Source: Zonotrichia leucophrys gambelii
Lineage: Eukaryota > Chordata > Aves > Passeriformes > Passerellidae
Assembly: GCF_028769735.1 (NCBI RefSeq)
Contig: NC_088172.1
Coordinates: 90,301,951 to 90,365,950, forward strand
DNA: 64,000 nucleotides
Direction: 5' to 3'
Shown: in pieces, positions 11,330 to 24,320 of the stretch
Layout: each line of letters begins with the position of its first letter
Numbering within the stretch: position 1 is the stretch's first letter
Made by a program: the position numbers and the translations under genes
The notes under the pieces: generated by a model
What the model was told of the DNA's origin: nothing
Databases searched by the model: none
What the model saw: only the letters and a program-made list of their open reading frames with translations

Positions 11330-12230
11330 TCAAAGGGACACTTTGTGCCTTCCATTTGCATTACAAAAGCAGTGCATGGTGTAGTCTAAGAACAGAGCCT
11401 GAATTTATAGCAGTCGAGTCCTAGATCCTCACACATTCTGGCCTCCTAAATAATGGGGGTTTCTGCACTCAAAATGTAGCCAAAAAATGGTTGGATCACT
11501 ATCCATAAAGTCGTAAGATTGCAACCTCCTTTCTTCACCAGCCACCGGCATGTTGAGAGGGAGCGATAAAGAGAACGCGTGGAGCCCCCTTGCCTATTTT
11601 GCAGGCTGACTGAATAGGTTTATAGACCATCCCTGTGACCTGCTTTATATTCAGGCAAGGCTGTAAAAAGTTGCCAAGTTGAGGTGACCTGGTAGGGAGG
11701 GGGGAGAAGAAAAAAATTCAACTCGGAAGCTGCAAACTCGATCCTGTTTATCTCGTGGGATTGGTTTGCACATTGGAGGAAATACTAAAACACTGAGAAG
11801 GAAGTTGTTTTATTAGAAATGCATCTCATCTGAGGCTGGGAGGAAAAAAAGCCTGTGCAAAGTTTGCACAGTCTTTTCCTTGGCTGAGAGTAGTGAGTCA
11901 GCCTGATAATGCTACTGAACTGTGAGCTGGCTTCAGCATTTCAAGTTCCTCGTTGCTTTTTCAGCACAGCAAGAAAACATAGTCCGTATGACACGGTCAT
12001 GCTGCAGACAAAGCCCGCTTTTTCCTCCTTCAAAAGAAAATATTTCCTCAATTTATTGTAATAGTTTAATATCCCTGCGGTAAGGCCTTTCTCGTAACAT
12101 TACTTTTAATAAATCCTGGTGCTGCCAGAGTTACTGAACTGCAAACTAAGAACACAAAATCAACAGATGAGTTTGGTATTCTAAAGTCAAAAATGCATCA
12201 AAATATGCAGTGTGACTAGATGCTGCATTG
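11330..12230. promoter_or_regulatory. Candidate conserved non-coding block
   Basis: This is repeat-free, mixed-composition sequence with isolated CpGs in short motifs (gccaccggcatg, gggagcgataaag, gaacgcgtgg, aactcgatcc, atctcgtggg, cctgcggtaagg, ttctcgtaac). CpG retention in AT-rich intron suggests constraint. It contains ATTGG and TGCGGTAA (RUNX-like, 12076-12083). The call is by composition only and the edges are approximate. Confidence 0.3.
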
Positions 12231-12869
12231 CTGTGACTCGCCTGCACCCCTACAGCAAGGCCAATAAGCTGCTGCTTTAGGCTTTTGCATCAGCCCATCC
12301 CTATGAGATGGGCTCTGAGACACTGCCTATTGCTGCCCCTACAACAGGGTTTGCAGGCTGCTTTGGAAACCTTGCCAAAAAATAAAAGGTGAGGAAAGGA
12401 GGCGGAACCTGACCCTCCTAAGGCAAGTGCAGGGTGTAAAAGAGAGAGCCAATACCCCAGAAATTTCAAAATCTGAATGTATGTTCACAGCTAACCTGAT
12501 TAAACAGTGGTTGGGGTGGTTTGCAGGCAGAGGAGGGGAGGAGACATTTCCTTTGTGGGGGTTTACAAGGAGGGAAAAGAGGTGCTGGCAACAGCAACCC
12601 TTTTTAATGAAGAAGTTATGCTGGGGAGAAGAAAAAGCTTCTCCTTTTTTCCCATTTGCCCTTTTGTAAATAATTTTCTTGCAAGAGTTGTCTGTGAACA
12701 AGTTTTGGCACTCACTGACATAAATATCCTTTCCAAGGCTGATGGAGAGACATGGTATGGCTTAGGATGCGCTGCCAATACTTCTCTGGTGGCCCCATCA
12801 AATTACTCATAATGTGAGCACTCATTAAGGAAAAAAAGTTCAGATCATCCCTTGCACAGGATATTACAG

Positions 12870-13048
12870 AAGTCAGAAAATGGAAAAACCTTTTAACTCA
12901 TCTAATCCATCTCCTGGCTGCTACAATATTATTCCTTCCATACCATATATTATTACCCACTGCCTTTTCCAGTTGCGCTTTAGCTAGTCCAAGCAATGGT
13001 GCTTCTGCTATTTCCTTTTGGAGACACTCTGATAGACCTCAGTGTTTG
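12870..13048 (-). mobile_element. Possible ancient CR1-like LINE fragment
   Basis: The sequence has the layout of old amniote CR1/L3-type elements read in reverse: 'tggaaaaaccttttaactca', 'tctaatccatctcctggctg', 'tagctagtccaagcaatggt' and 'ccttttggagacactctgat'. Recognition is from pattern memory only. Divergence is high and the ends are approximate. Confidence 0.4.
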
Positions 13049-13194
13049 GAGTTTACTCTGGCTCCTACTGGTTTTCAGCTCAAGCTGAGCCTATGCAGAC
13101 ACTCCCACACCATACCTGGGTAATTGAGTGGAGCTTTTCCCATGTTAAACATTCCTTTGGTGCCTGTATGCATGTGCACACAGAAACACTCACA

Positions 13195-13211
13195 TACACA
13201 CACACACACAA
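13195..13211. repeat. Short (CA)n run
   Basis: About seven to eight CA units lie next to other CA-rich sequence (cacacagaaacactcacata). Confidence 0.85.
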
Positions 13212-14849
13212 AATACAGCTTGCACATACACATTAACTTTGCTTAATACACTTAACAAGGAATTTTTTACTCTAGGACCAAGACTATTTTTGCTAAAGTG
13301 ATCTGGGTGATGCCCTTTTGTATCCTCTGCCATTTTTCTTTATTATTGTTATTTACTGTTTTTATTTCACAGACGAAAAATAACCAAGGACAGGGAAATT
13401 AAAAGAAAAATTGCATCCAAAAGATTAGAGAAATTCTCCTTGAAATGCAGCACACAGCCAAAACTATGAAACACTACAGCCAAGCAACACCAAAGGAACT
13501 GAGGAAATGCATCATCTGACTGCAACTGCCTTAAGAGCTAAAATTCACAGCCCTGAAACCCAGCTTTTCAGTTAAGCCAACATCTTTATCAGACAGCTGT
13601 GAAAAGGCAGGAAGGCAAACCCCAGCCTTCCCTAGGTGAGCAGCTTTTGGGAAGGAAGAAAAAATATCACCAGCACGCCAAAGGAAATCCCGACTACCTG
13701 ATAACTCTGTAAAAACACTGCTGTTGTTTTTAGAGCCAGCCTAAGACAGATTAGCCCAGGTAAATATCTCCTAACCAGAAGCCTTTTCTCAGCAATAAGT
13801 CAGTGTCCTTATCTACCTCAAATGACTTTCTAAACAGGTGGGCTCGGAAATAACTCTACAATCTCTGGGAAACGCCAGTGCCAGCAGTTGTAATCCCATA
13901 GAGTTAAGCTGAAAGCTTTTATTTGTGCTTTTTCCTCTTTTTCCCAGGCTGTCCTCCATATATCTGGAGCTCCCTCTGTAAGTGAGGTATAAAAACACTG
14001 CCCTAAGCCTCCATCCCCTACTCTACACACCTGTGTGATCAGGTTTATGGAGGGTTGCTGTATTCAGCCAGATCCCTAATATAAACCTAAGGATTTTGGA
14101 TGGAGCAGGAGCTTTAAGTAGGTTTCCCAAGGTGGTAGCACCCTTAAGGACCAGCCACCTAGCAAACTGCCTCCTGCCAGGAGCTTAAACTCCTTTTTTC
14201 ATGAAGGGGCCAAGCCATCATACAAAGAGAGTTCAAGGCAACCAACACATCAAGGTGCCAATGGTTCAGCACCAAGACGAGGAGGGTTACATTCTATTTT
14301 ACATTTTCTATTTGAAAACAAAACAAACAAAAAAGAAAACTACCACTGAGGAAGGAAATGAAAAGATAAAGCTGCTATTTTGCAATGCTGCTTTGTTGGC
14401 ATGGTAAGTCCTTGAACAGATGCCCTGTCCACCATTAAATATTCACAACATATCCTTGTAAAAGAATAAAGACCACTCAGCTTATAAGCAAAACCACAAT
14501 GTGTTCTTCATGAAAAAAAAAAAAAAAGAGAAAGATGCATTTAAAGATCTGGGAGGGAAAAAAAAAAAGAAAGGAGGGAAAAGAAAAAAAAAAAACAAGC
14601 CAGGAAAACACTGCTGTTCTCTGAAGAAGCAGAGACTCTTGGAAGTAGTGCACATTCTCTGGCGTTAATTTTCCCACTTAAATTACAGTGATGCTGTAGC
14701 CTCATCTCATTAGAGATCATTGTCCCCAGTAGACAGTTGTGTTTATGGGGGATTCTTGCTGTTCCACACCTGCTGCTCAGGTTGCTACGTGATAAAGCCT
14801 GCATACAAACAGCAGTCTTGAGGTTGCTGGACTGCAACTGATGAGCCCA

Positions 14850-15480
14850 GGCTAATTCAGGGGTGATTATGTAGTTTACTGGACCACTAAACCTCTTTAA
14901 GCTTGTAATTACTGCCTATTTGAGTAAAGAACATTGAAAAGCAATTCACTGCATCATGCCTGCCACAGCTGGAAGCAGGCTGCCAGCAGTCTGCAGGGAC
15001 ATTAAAATCTACAGGGACTGGGATTCGAGCACAGCTCCCAGGCACTGACGGCAGCACAGCCAAGTGCGTTCACATTCCAGCTCACCTTTTCTGACCAGGC
15101 ATGCTATTAAAGGTGCAATGAAAACTATAGAAAAGCAATAAAGATGACAAATAACGGGACGTAATTGAAAGAACTGCATTTTAATGACTCTTCCCCTCTT
15201 CCCTCTTCCCTTATGCTGGCTAAAAAAAATTAAGCCTTTTTGTCATGACAAGAGAAGGGAAAGAAAAGGCCTTTTGCAAAAAGGGAAATGCAGTGCATAC
15301 ATGTGTTTCTGTTTTGAAGCTGGGGGTTTCCCTCATGTTTCAAAGCTCTAGAAAGAGTAAGTTTACATGTAAAGTGAATACACAGTAAGTCTTTTTACAT
15401 ATTTGGCAGAAATTATAATTCAGAGGCATCTTAATTGCTGAATCTTCATAAAATCCCCTCACTAAGCCTTCATGAAACCA
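14850..15480. promoter_or_regulatory. Candidate non-coding regulatory block with TTGTCATGACAA palindrome
   Basis: This is repeat-free sequence with homeodomain-like motifs (gcttgtaattactgcc, gggacgtaattgaaag, gcattttaatgac). The 12-bp perfect palindrome TTGTCATGACAA (15240-15251) contains two abutting TGTCA/TGACA TALE half-sites. Enhancer status is inferred. Confidence 0.3.
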
Positions 15481-18400
15481 AGAGTATCCCAGCCCTAAAT
15501 CACCACTCTGAAAAAGAACTCCACTCCATGACGCATCACAGCAGTCCTTACCATCAAGACAAGACTGTGGGTTTCTTTTAATAATAAATAAATATCTCTC
15601 TGATTCTATTTGCCTTTTGAGTTCTGACCCACACTAACCCTCTTTTTCAAGTCTGCCCCTGCAGCTCTCAATGAGCAGGAAGCTATTAAAAAGGGCGCCT
15701 TGGTTTTTTGCATAATTAGCAGTTTTGGGAAAAGAATCTGGGGACAGAAGAGCAGATCAAATGGGACCTATGTCACAGGCAGAAAGGTTAGTAATAGGTA
15801 TTTTTACAAGTGAGTAAACAAAGGTCTGGAGAGGATTGCTTCAGCAGAGCCAGAGAACAGCACTGGCAAAACCAGAGGGACGTTGGCAATGCTTGGCACT
15901 GCTTGGCATCGCTGGGAGCTCCAAGTAGTTCCAGGCAGCGCCTGTCCATGGGGCTCTGGCTGAAGAGCCAGGTCCTGGGGCCCTCCCATCCTCCAGCCTC
16001 TCCACTATCCCTGCTATTAGACTGCCATGTGTGAGGTCCAGCAATGGGCTAACGAGCTGCCCGATTAACTAACTGCATGAAATGGGCTTTAAAGCCTCCT
16101 AGGACGTTTGGAGATGCAGAATTCATCAGTGTCATTTCCCTGCCCCGCTAATAACTGCCACAGCTGCCTGGGAGAATGGGGTGTGGGAAAAGGCAAAAAT
16201 AAACATGCAAAATAAAAAAAACCCAGACTATTGCTATTGATACAATTAACCTTGGACTGAAGTAAATTTAAGAGATGGGGTCTCTTTCTTTTCTCCTCTA
16301 ATAAATTGCCTTGTTTTACAAAACATGGACATGCCATCTGTAGTACTAATCTCACATGTATCTAGAAAGGGAAAGGGAGAAAAATACCCATGCATACATG
16401 AGGAGGTACTGTGAACAAACATCAGCTTTTAAAGGAGAATGTAAAAGCTTTCAGGAAGTTTATTCTTAAAAACCATGTAAATTCCCAGTCACAACAATCC
16501 TCCAGCTAACCCCATCCAAGCTCCAAAGAGCCACAGGCTTGTGTGTTTCCAGCTATCACTCTTATTAATATTCATTAGGCAGGGCTACTTGCATTTTCAT
16601 AAGCTGCGAAGGTGGCAAAAGAAACAATCAGAATTCTTTAACACACAGGCATTATCAATTCAACATCTGCCAAAGAAGAGTGCATACAGATCTGAGGTTG
16701 AAATTCAAATGCAATTTACCTGGACTAGAGCTGGGCTTCACTTTCCAGCACTCGACCAGCTATTTCAGCTGCTTTCATTTTATCCATCAGAGCTTTTACC
16801 TCTCCATAAGTTCACTCTCCGTTATTTTTACCTTGGAAATAAGAGTCCCTCATAAATTCTCCCTTCATTCCTTAGGTCTAATGAGTTCTCTTCTGCTAAA
16901 ATAACCCAAGTTCAGTGCAATTGCATGCATGAACAATACAGACAAGTTTTAACTCAGTAAACTTGACTAAGCAATTCTGCTTTCTGGCTAGAGAATTCAT
17001 TTATCTACACCCATTTATTGTGTGAAATCCCTTTGACTGGCTTCAGGGTACAGGCCTGTAGAAATCCACTTTCTGACCAGCCTGGCCTTAAAATTTAACT
17101 CTGAGAGATGAATGGAGAAGTCTCCAAATAAAAACAATTGCTCTAATTAATCATGTACCCAACTCAGCAAAGAAACAAGTCTGCTGATGCGAACCAATTT
17201 CAGAATAAAGCAGATACATGTTCCCAGGATGATATTTCTATGCACAAGAACATGCACCAAAAAAAATTGTGATTTACATCTGGAGAGAGTTGGGAAAAGG
17301 CACATGTATTTGCCCACAAATTCACTATGCATTGATTCTCATTCTTTTAAAAATGTCATTAAAAAGGCTTGGCTGTTCCCTCTTAGAAAACTTCTTGGAC
17401 CAAGAGGATTCCCTCATAAAAAATAATCTTTTCCCCCAAATTCAATGCAGGTCTCTAACAATTTCACTTGGATTTGAAAAGCCTCCAAAGACCTAACTGT
17501 ATCCTCCCTCAGAGAGGGTTGGTGGAACCAAGCTTTGCATTTCAGTGGAAATATTTTCATGGTGTGAGGCATTGGCCAGCACTTGGGGATGAGCCCTGAA
17601 ATGGCAAAACTGTCTTCACCTGCCTAACTTTAGAGCTGGCACCTAGCAGCTAAGTGAACATAGCCAAAGGCTGGTCTGCCTAAAGGATATGTCCTCAGCT
17701 TTTTGAAGTGAGACCCTCGGTGGGCATCTTCTACGGGATGATGAATGGATGAGGCCAGGACAGGCGTTTTTGGAAGGGGCTTTTCAAAAGCCCAAACAGA
17801 AGTCAGCTGTAAGCAGCCAGTGCCCACCCCATCCCTGGCCTGAGCATCCCTTTCTTGCCTGCTCTCTTTCAAGATCTGAGCACATCAAGCACCATATGCA
17901 TGCAGATGCCTTCACAGAAACTACCATAAAAGAGACAATCCACATATTTGGAAGCAAAAGTACCGAGACTGCGTGTTGCTTTCAGCACATTTCTGATGTG
18001 ATGGCCATTAACAATTCACAAGAACAGCAACAAGCTATAATAAATCTTTTCAATTCAAGCTCAAAAATCCCCCTCTGCTTCCCCCCCCTTTCTGAACAAA
18101 ACTCATTTATTTTAGAAAGATCCAAATGAAAGTAGTTAAAGACCAAAAAAATGTCACCACTAACAAGTTACAAAGTAAGAAAGAGCAACCAGGCACATTT
18201 GATCTTGTTCTATACAGGAACCTTTCTAAGATGACTGCTCCAATTAAAAAAAAGTGAATTTATTATTTTGATGATAGGAGATTATGAACTTTATTATTAT
18301 ATGCATATATTTTGTTTAATGGCTTACTTTATTTTAATAACAAAGAGAAACTAGTTATTTACAGATGAAAGCTTTATTTCATGGCTTCATTACAACTGGG

Positions 18401-18804
18401 ATTTTTAAAATCTGTGATGTTAACCAAAATGTGATAATGGATGTTCTCAAGGGCCCTATTTTGTAGCATTTTATGCAGAGCCAAACTGTACGCAAGACAT
18501 TACAAACATGACGTTTAGCCCTATTTTAAGAAAGTAGAACTAACTCCAGTGTCAGAGGCCCCTGTAATTGTTTTCCATCTGCTTCTCATGCCTCTGAACT
18601 TGTGCAGCAAGGTCTGGCTGTAGAAATGCTGTGACAAAAGCATTCGCTTTCTGAAGATTTTTTTAAAATTATATTGAAAGGCACCTTTTGTAGGATTCTG
18701 GCTGGAAGGGGACAGAGTGGTTGCAACTACCTACTTTTTCTACAGCACCCTTGCCATGAAAGGCCTGTTGACATCCAGAAGAAGAGAGACACAAAAAACA
18801 TGCT

Positions 18805-18823
18805 AAAAAAAAAAAAAAAAAAA
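18805..18823 (+). repeat. Poly(A) run with CAACAAC extension
   Basis: Nineteen A are followed by CAACAAC, the same pattern as the run at 9722. No retroposon body is recognisable upstream. Confidence 0.9.
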
Positions 18824-19169
18824 CAACAACTAATTCTGCTACCATTTTTATGTCATTTACTTCCTAACATAGAGATAATCAGAAACACCTCATCAAACTT
18901 GATCATGCCCTCAATGCTTCTGGAGAACTTCTCATCTATTCCACTGCCTTTTATTCTCACGTTAGTAGATTGAAAACAGTTTCTTCAGACGATGGCGCCA
19001 CTCATGCGTGTGCAGCATCAAGGATGCTCCTCTTTAATCTTTTTTACACGTCTACATAAATCTTTACGCACACAGAGGTGTGCATACATGTATGAGGGTT
19101 GATGTTGTTTTGTGAACCATGCCCTCCACGCCCAAAAGTAGGCACCCACTGTTTTTGGGAAGGCAGCCC

Positions 19170-19520
19170 AAGATGGCAGCTCATGATTAATGGCTGTATC
19201 ATCCCTGGCTCGGTAGCATCGAGGCCCCAGGTCTAATCTGCCAAACATCCCCTTCATCTGCAGCCGATCAGCAGATGCAAGCACATAGGCCCTGTCAGCT
19301 TGACATATCATTCCTACGACAATGTCAACGAGTATTAATGTTCAATTATCTGTCCTAGAAATAACCCTCGCCTTTGCGCATTGTGTAACTGGGCGCGTGG
19401 CACTGCGGTAATGCGAACGACAAGGGCAGAGATGCCCGCACTCACCCACTCACTGTGAGTTGGCTTCCCAACATCGTGATGACATTGCCTTGCGGTAGCG
19501 CGCGGACGCCTTCCCCCTCC
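19170..19520. promoter_or_regulatory. CpG-retaining candidate enhancer with HOX-PBX and paired TALE sites
   Basis: More than ten CpGs sit in an AT-rich intron (ctcggtagcatcgagg, cagccgatc, tacgacaatgtcaacgag, ttgcgcattg, ggcgcgtgg, ctgcggtaatgcgaacgac, catcgtg, tgcggtagcgcgcgg). Motifs are TGATTAAT (19184-19191, HOX-PBX consensus), CTGTCAGCTTGACA (19292-19305, inverted TALE half-sites), two TGCGGTA copies (19404-19410, 19491-19497, RUNX-like) and the 13-bp palindrome ACTCACTGTGAGT (19448-19460). It is the most enhancer-like stretch of intron 8, but conservation is untested. Confidence 0.45.
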
Positions 19521-20846
19521 TTCCTCTCCCTGGTTGCGGTTTGCTGGTTTGTTTCATTTTATGGAAGGCACATTGCAAGGACCCCAAAGACCCTTCTCCT
19601 CCTCTTTGCGTGTTGCATCCTGCCCATCAGCATGCCAAGATACGCTTAGAAAAGGCGTGTTTTGATTTCACAGCCGTGCAGAACCACGAGGACTTTTCTT
19701 GTTTACTTTCATGGAGCGCCAGAAGCTGCCCATCACCTGCCAGCCGCTCCTTATGTCCCCTGCTTGTGTATATATATATATCTCATTTACCATCAAAAAC
19801 AAATGTCAACACTGTCTTCTTCCAGGGCTACATCAAGATCAATTCAACCCTCAACTGCAGGGCTGGAGCAATTTAGCCAAATGAAACATTACAGGTTCCT
19901 TTTGTTAAAGCAATTTTAAAGTAAGATCTCCAAAGGAGAGAGGATTTGAAGAATAAACTCGAGTTTATTCCTGGAATCTTTTCTTTCTTTTTTATTTTTT
20001 TTTTTGTTACTACTGCTCAAATATTAATACTATTGATCACGCTAAATTCAAATAGAACCCTAGAAACAAAAAACTTACCAAATACTTTTTCTTTCAAATC
20101 AGAATTAGGGTCAAATTGCCAGTTGTTTGAATAGTCTGTGACAGAGTTTGCATAATTTCTCTTTTTGTTGTTGTTACTATGGCACAGCTTCCTTGAACTA
20201 ACATTCAAAGGTTATCAGCTCTAAGTTATGCTTGCTAAGTCTTCTTATACAACTCACAATCAGAGGGAGGGAGTGGGAGGAAGCAGTGTGATAACCAGTG
20301 CCAGCTTTGAGATAAAGTCCTCCACCTAATCTCTGTTTATTTAGACAACCATCTAACCGCAGCACCGGGCGTAAAAACAAACCAGGTGTATGGTAAGGGA
20401 ATTTCTCCTCCCTTACCATGATTGCATTATATTTTTTGGGTAAAGGAAAGCAGAACCACTTTCTTTTTTAAAGATTACTTTGAAAATTTAAATTAGCACA
20501 AAGTTTGAGGTTTTCATGTTTGGATTTGCTTGGCTGGATGTGCTTTTTTTTCTTTGTTTTGTAGGAAGGGGAGGTTATGGTAACAAAGCACATTCTGAGT
20601 TTTATTCCATGCTTTTTTATTTTGTGAGGTTTTAGAGAAAAAGATTTTACCATATCATATTCACAAAAAAACTTTGAAAATTAGGTTCCCACTTTGAATT
20701 ATTTTCCACCGGAGGGGATTCAGGATGTTTGGAGTAAATACAAATATCATGGGATCAAACTGTTGTAAACTGAGCAGTCTTTTAAATATATTTCCCTAAG
20801 GTGCTGACAGAGAGTTGGGCACCCAACACATCTCTGCTGCATCAGT

Positions 20847-20885
20847 GCTGAAGCTGCTTTTCCAGGGCTGAAGCTGCTTTTCCAG
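20847..20885 (+). repeat. 20-bp tandem duplication (two copies)
   Basis: GCTGAAGCTGCTTTTCCAG occurs twice with a 20-bp period (20847-20865 and 20867-20885), without mismatch. It is a recent small duplication. Confidence 0.95.
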
Positions 20886-22656
20886 CCCAGATGCCAAAAT
20901 AGAAAGGCTGTTGCAGGTCAGGCTATGAGAAGCAGTAAGGATAACTGAACCTCCCTCCAGCATCTGCAGCAATATTAAACAGTGGTGGGGAGCTTGCATG
21001 TTGGCTGATGGCTCTATTTCTCCCGCCATATGAGCCCAAAGTTGCCTCCAACATATTCAAACTCACTTTCCCCCCTTTTTACCCCTCTGATAATTCACCT
21101 CAGTGTTTACTCATCATTTTAGGGAGGGGGGAGTGATGAATATTGCTGAGTGCCAGTTTTTTTGGTGCAAGATGAATAACCCTAAGGAGCAACTTACACT
21201 GAGTCCCAGGCTCCTGTCAGCCCTATAATTGATGTTGTTTTCACTGTAAGGGGTGGGGACTGGGACACATTAAGGCTCAATAGGGGAAGTAAATGGAGTG
21301 AATTGACTCAGCAACTCTGCCTTTTACCACAGCTTCTAATAAGGATAAACTGATTACTGCCAAATGTACTTTAACATCACAGGGAGGGGAGGGAAAATAA
21401 ATCGATCTGCTCAAAGGAAATAAATGCCATACCAGAAGTTTTTTTAGAAGTGAACTTTTATGTGCAGAAGCATAGAAGCACATTTTGGCAGTATGCTGCT
21501 GCTTCTTTCCGGGTTGCCATTTGCCACTAAACCAAAAAGGAATTTGCAGGCTTAAAACGCATCCTAAAGATGAACACAGTAAAAAGATCTCTACAAAGCC
21601 AACCTAGCATTTTTGTAATCTCACTCTCAAATGACTTGGATAACAAAGAGGAACATGGCAATGCTCACACTGTATTTCAAATGCCGACTTTACGTCTGCA
21701 TCTTTCTCCAGAAACTGAGAGACTGGATGCTCCACTTCTGCACCAGGCAGTGGGAAAGGCAAGCAGGCAGCAGCCCAAGTTGCCAGGGGTGACTATGGAG
21801 CTGACAAGGCCAGGATCCAGCAAAACCCGCCCTGACCGATGACTTCTGGGTTCCTGCTGACCTTTGATCCCTTCTGGTTTGGTCGGGAACAAAAGAGCTT
21901 GTTCACCAGGGCCCCTCACAGGTATATTTAACAAAAGCAGCCATTGCCTATATGCTGATTAATGTGTTTGCCTTACATGCGGCAGGAGGAGGACCATGGC
22001 CACCCCATGCTGCTGTGTACGTAAGCGCCAGCTTACCTAGCTTGTATGTCACACAAAATAAATCAAGGAAATCCACCATGAGGCACATAAAAACAACTAC
22101 AGCAGGCAAAGACAATTTTTGTCACTGATGCAAGAAGTTGCTGAGACTGGTGATGATGCTATGAGCACTATCCCTGTGGACCCAAAAATCTGTGGAGAGT
22201 TTCTGTCATTAGAGATTTGATGCTGCTCTGACACCAAGGGCCATCAGCAGCTCAAACACGCTGTTGCAAAGATGCTGTCGGCTACAGCAACCATGGAGGA
22301 TTCTGTCCAACCCTCAGCAGCCACTTTCATCACCGCATATTGTCACCATAGCAATGAAGCTGAATGCGGGCAAATGACAAGGGTCTGTCATCACTCAGCC
22401 CTGGCCTGACAGCCCTCAGCACCAGTTCCTCTCATCCAGCCTCAATACACAAATAGGTCCTCAACAGGCCCAAAAGTAATAATCTGCCCCTCCACAAAGT
22501 CATTGTTTAACTGGCACTCCCAGTAGCAGTGTGCAGCCCTTATACCCCCTAAGATGGTTCTGCTTTATTCCACAGTGAGTTTTCATGCTTTAGGGAAAAG
22601 TTGGAAAAGAGAGAGGCAGTGGTATCCAAACATCAAATATCAGAGATAACCAAGGG

Positions 22657-22675
22657 AAAAAAAAGGGGGGGGGGG
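22657..22675 (+). repeat. A8G11 homopolymer junction
   Basis: Eight A are followed by eleven G. It is slippage-prone and a likely site of sequencing or assembly length error. Confidence 0.95.
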
Positions 22676-22900
22676 AATCTATTGAACAAATGGAAGTAAA
22701 ACATGAAAATTAATGTTTGAGAGGAAAACAACAACACTTCCTACGTAGTGACTTCAGCAAGGAATAGCAGTGGTACTGACAAAGTCTAAAGCTCCTTCCT
22801 AATATTAAACATGGCAGTTGTATATAAAATGCATCCGCTGCTCCCTTCACAGAAACAGGTGTTTGGGGTGAAGTCAGGATAACTGGCAAGGTATGCTGGG

Positions 22901-22913
22901 CTGTCACTGACAG
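22901..22913. promoter_or_regulatory. Perfect inverted pair of MEIS half-sites
   Basis: CTGTCACTGACAG is a 13-bp perfect palindrome made of CTGTCA and TGACAG with one base between. TGACAG is the MEIS core. The arrangement is the reverse of the usual TGACAGCTGTCA TALE dimer site. Occupancy is inferred. Confidence 0.35.
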
Positions 22914-23379
22914 CGAGCACGGCCAACACACTGCTCTGCCTTCACGCCAACACCAAAATCAGGGTCCCAGCTATTTTCACGCTCTTCCAGCCAGAGATGC
23001 CACAAAGAGACAATTAACTTGTTCTACTTCCCTGCTGCCTGGGTGGAAGTACAGCAAGAAATGACAGAAATCAGAGATGGCAAGCACTATCTCATCTAGA
23101 GCTTGTCTGCTGCTTGGATTAATCATAACATTTCTATTTCAGAAGAATTTCTATGCGGCGTCAGTTCTTACTCATCCTGCCCATGCAAACTCATCCCTTC
23201 TAATTGCAGCACATGGGGAAGATGGTGAGAAAGATCTGTCTTGGTGGTTACCTTACTTAGCTCATCTTGACCACGCACTTTTGATCTTACTTTTTGTTTA
23301 GTCATACAGAATACCCAATTTAACAACAGCCTTGTGTTACTGTGCCAGCCCTCTCACCATTTCAAAAGATGCCTTTGAA

Positions 23380-24320
23380 TGATATTTAATTTAGGCTTGC
23401 TTACATGCTACATTTGCTAGTGAACACATTGGCTATGTGGCTCTTATTTAACACGATCACTGTCCCCCCATAGTGTGCAACATGCTTGCCGGTCTGCAGC
23501 AGCCCTGCAAAGACAATTCACTGTTCAAACATTTTTTAAATCTGATTTACCGTTCCAGAGAAACAACTCTGCAACTAATCTTCCAGGACAAATGTAATGC
23601 CGAAGAGCAACTAAACTGAAACGTATAAATTCCATATATACTTAAAAATATCATTGTCTGTAATTTAATATAACAATATTTCTAGGCCTATAACCTTGCA
23701 CGCAGAGGCAATTTCCCAAGCATTAATACTTAAATGGGTCATATGCACCACATCTGTCATTCTGTCCTGAAGTCTATGAGGCACAACCAAGACTCTGCAA
23801 GCCTATTGATTTTTCTAGCATTTGCTTTAATTTACTTAACCATTGAGAAATCCATCAGTACATAAAGGGCAACTGTCCATTACTGCCTCATTTGCAGACA
23901 TTCTTTCCCCTCTTTTTTTTTTTCTTTTTTTGGTAAATATTTCCCTTTAAATCGCTGTGTGTTTACAGTGTAAAAATGAAATCCGGAAAGCGCTCACACC
24001 TGTTTCTGTTCAGTAACTGCTGCACTGAGGTATATGTAATGTGCTTAAAGATAGAATAAATATCTAGACATTATTACATCTGTGTGCAAAGGGTGGTAAA
24101 TTAGATCCTAATTACATTAACAGGGATTCTGCCTCCCAGCTTAAATTTTACATGAGCACTCTGTAAAAATCCAAAAGCTCTGCTGTGGTTTCTTTACGAG
24201 CTGGTGATTACAGCTACTTCCTATGCGGTCACTAAATATTCTGTTTACAAATAAATGAAGAAGCCTTGAGCCAACTTGCCAGGGTAATAATCCGTGTTTT
24301 TATTTTTTTTTTCCCCAGCA
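23380..24320. promoter_or_regulatory. Candidate conserved non-coding block in intron 8
   Basis: This is a long repeat-free stretch with many homeodomain cores (gatatttaatttagg, ctgtaatttaatataac, gcattaatacttaaatggg, cctaattacattaac). It has CCGGAA (ETS-like, 23983-23988), TCACACCT (T-box half-site, 23994-24001) and TGTGGTTT near 24184. It looks like one or more developmental enhancers. The call is by motif density only. Confidence 0.35.
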
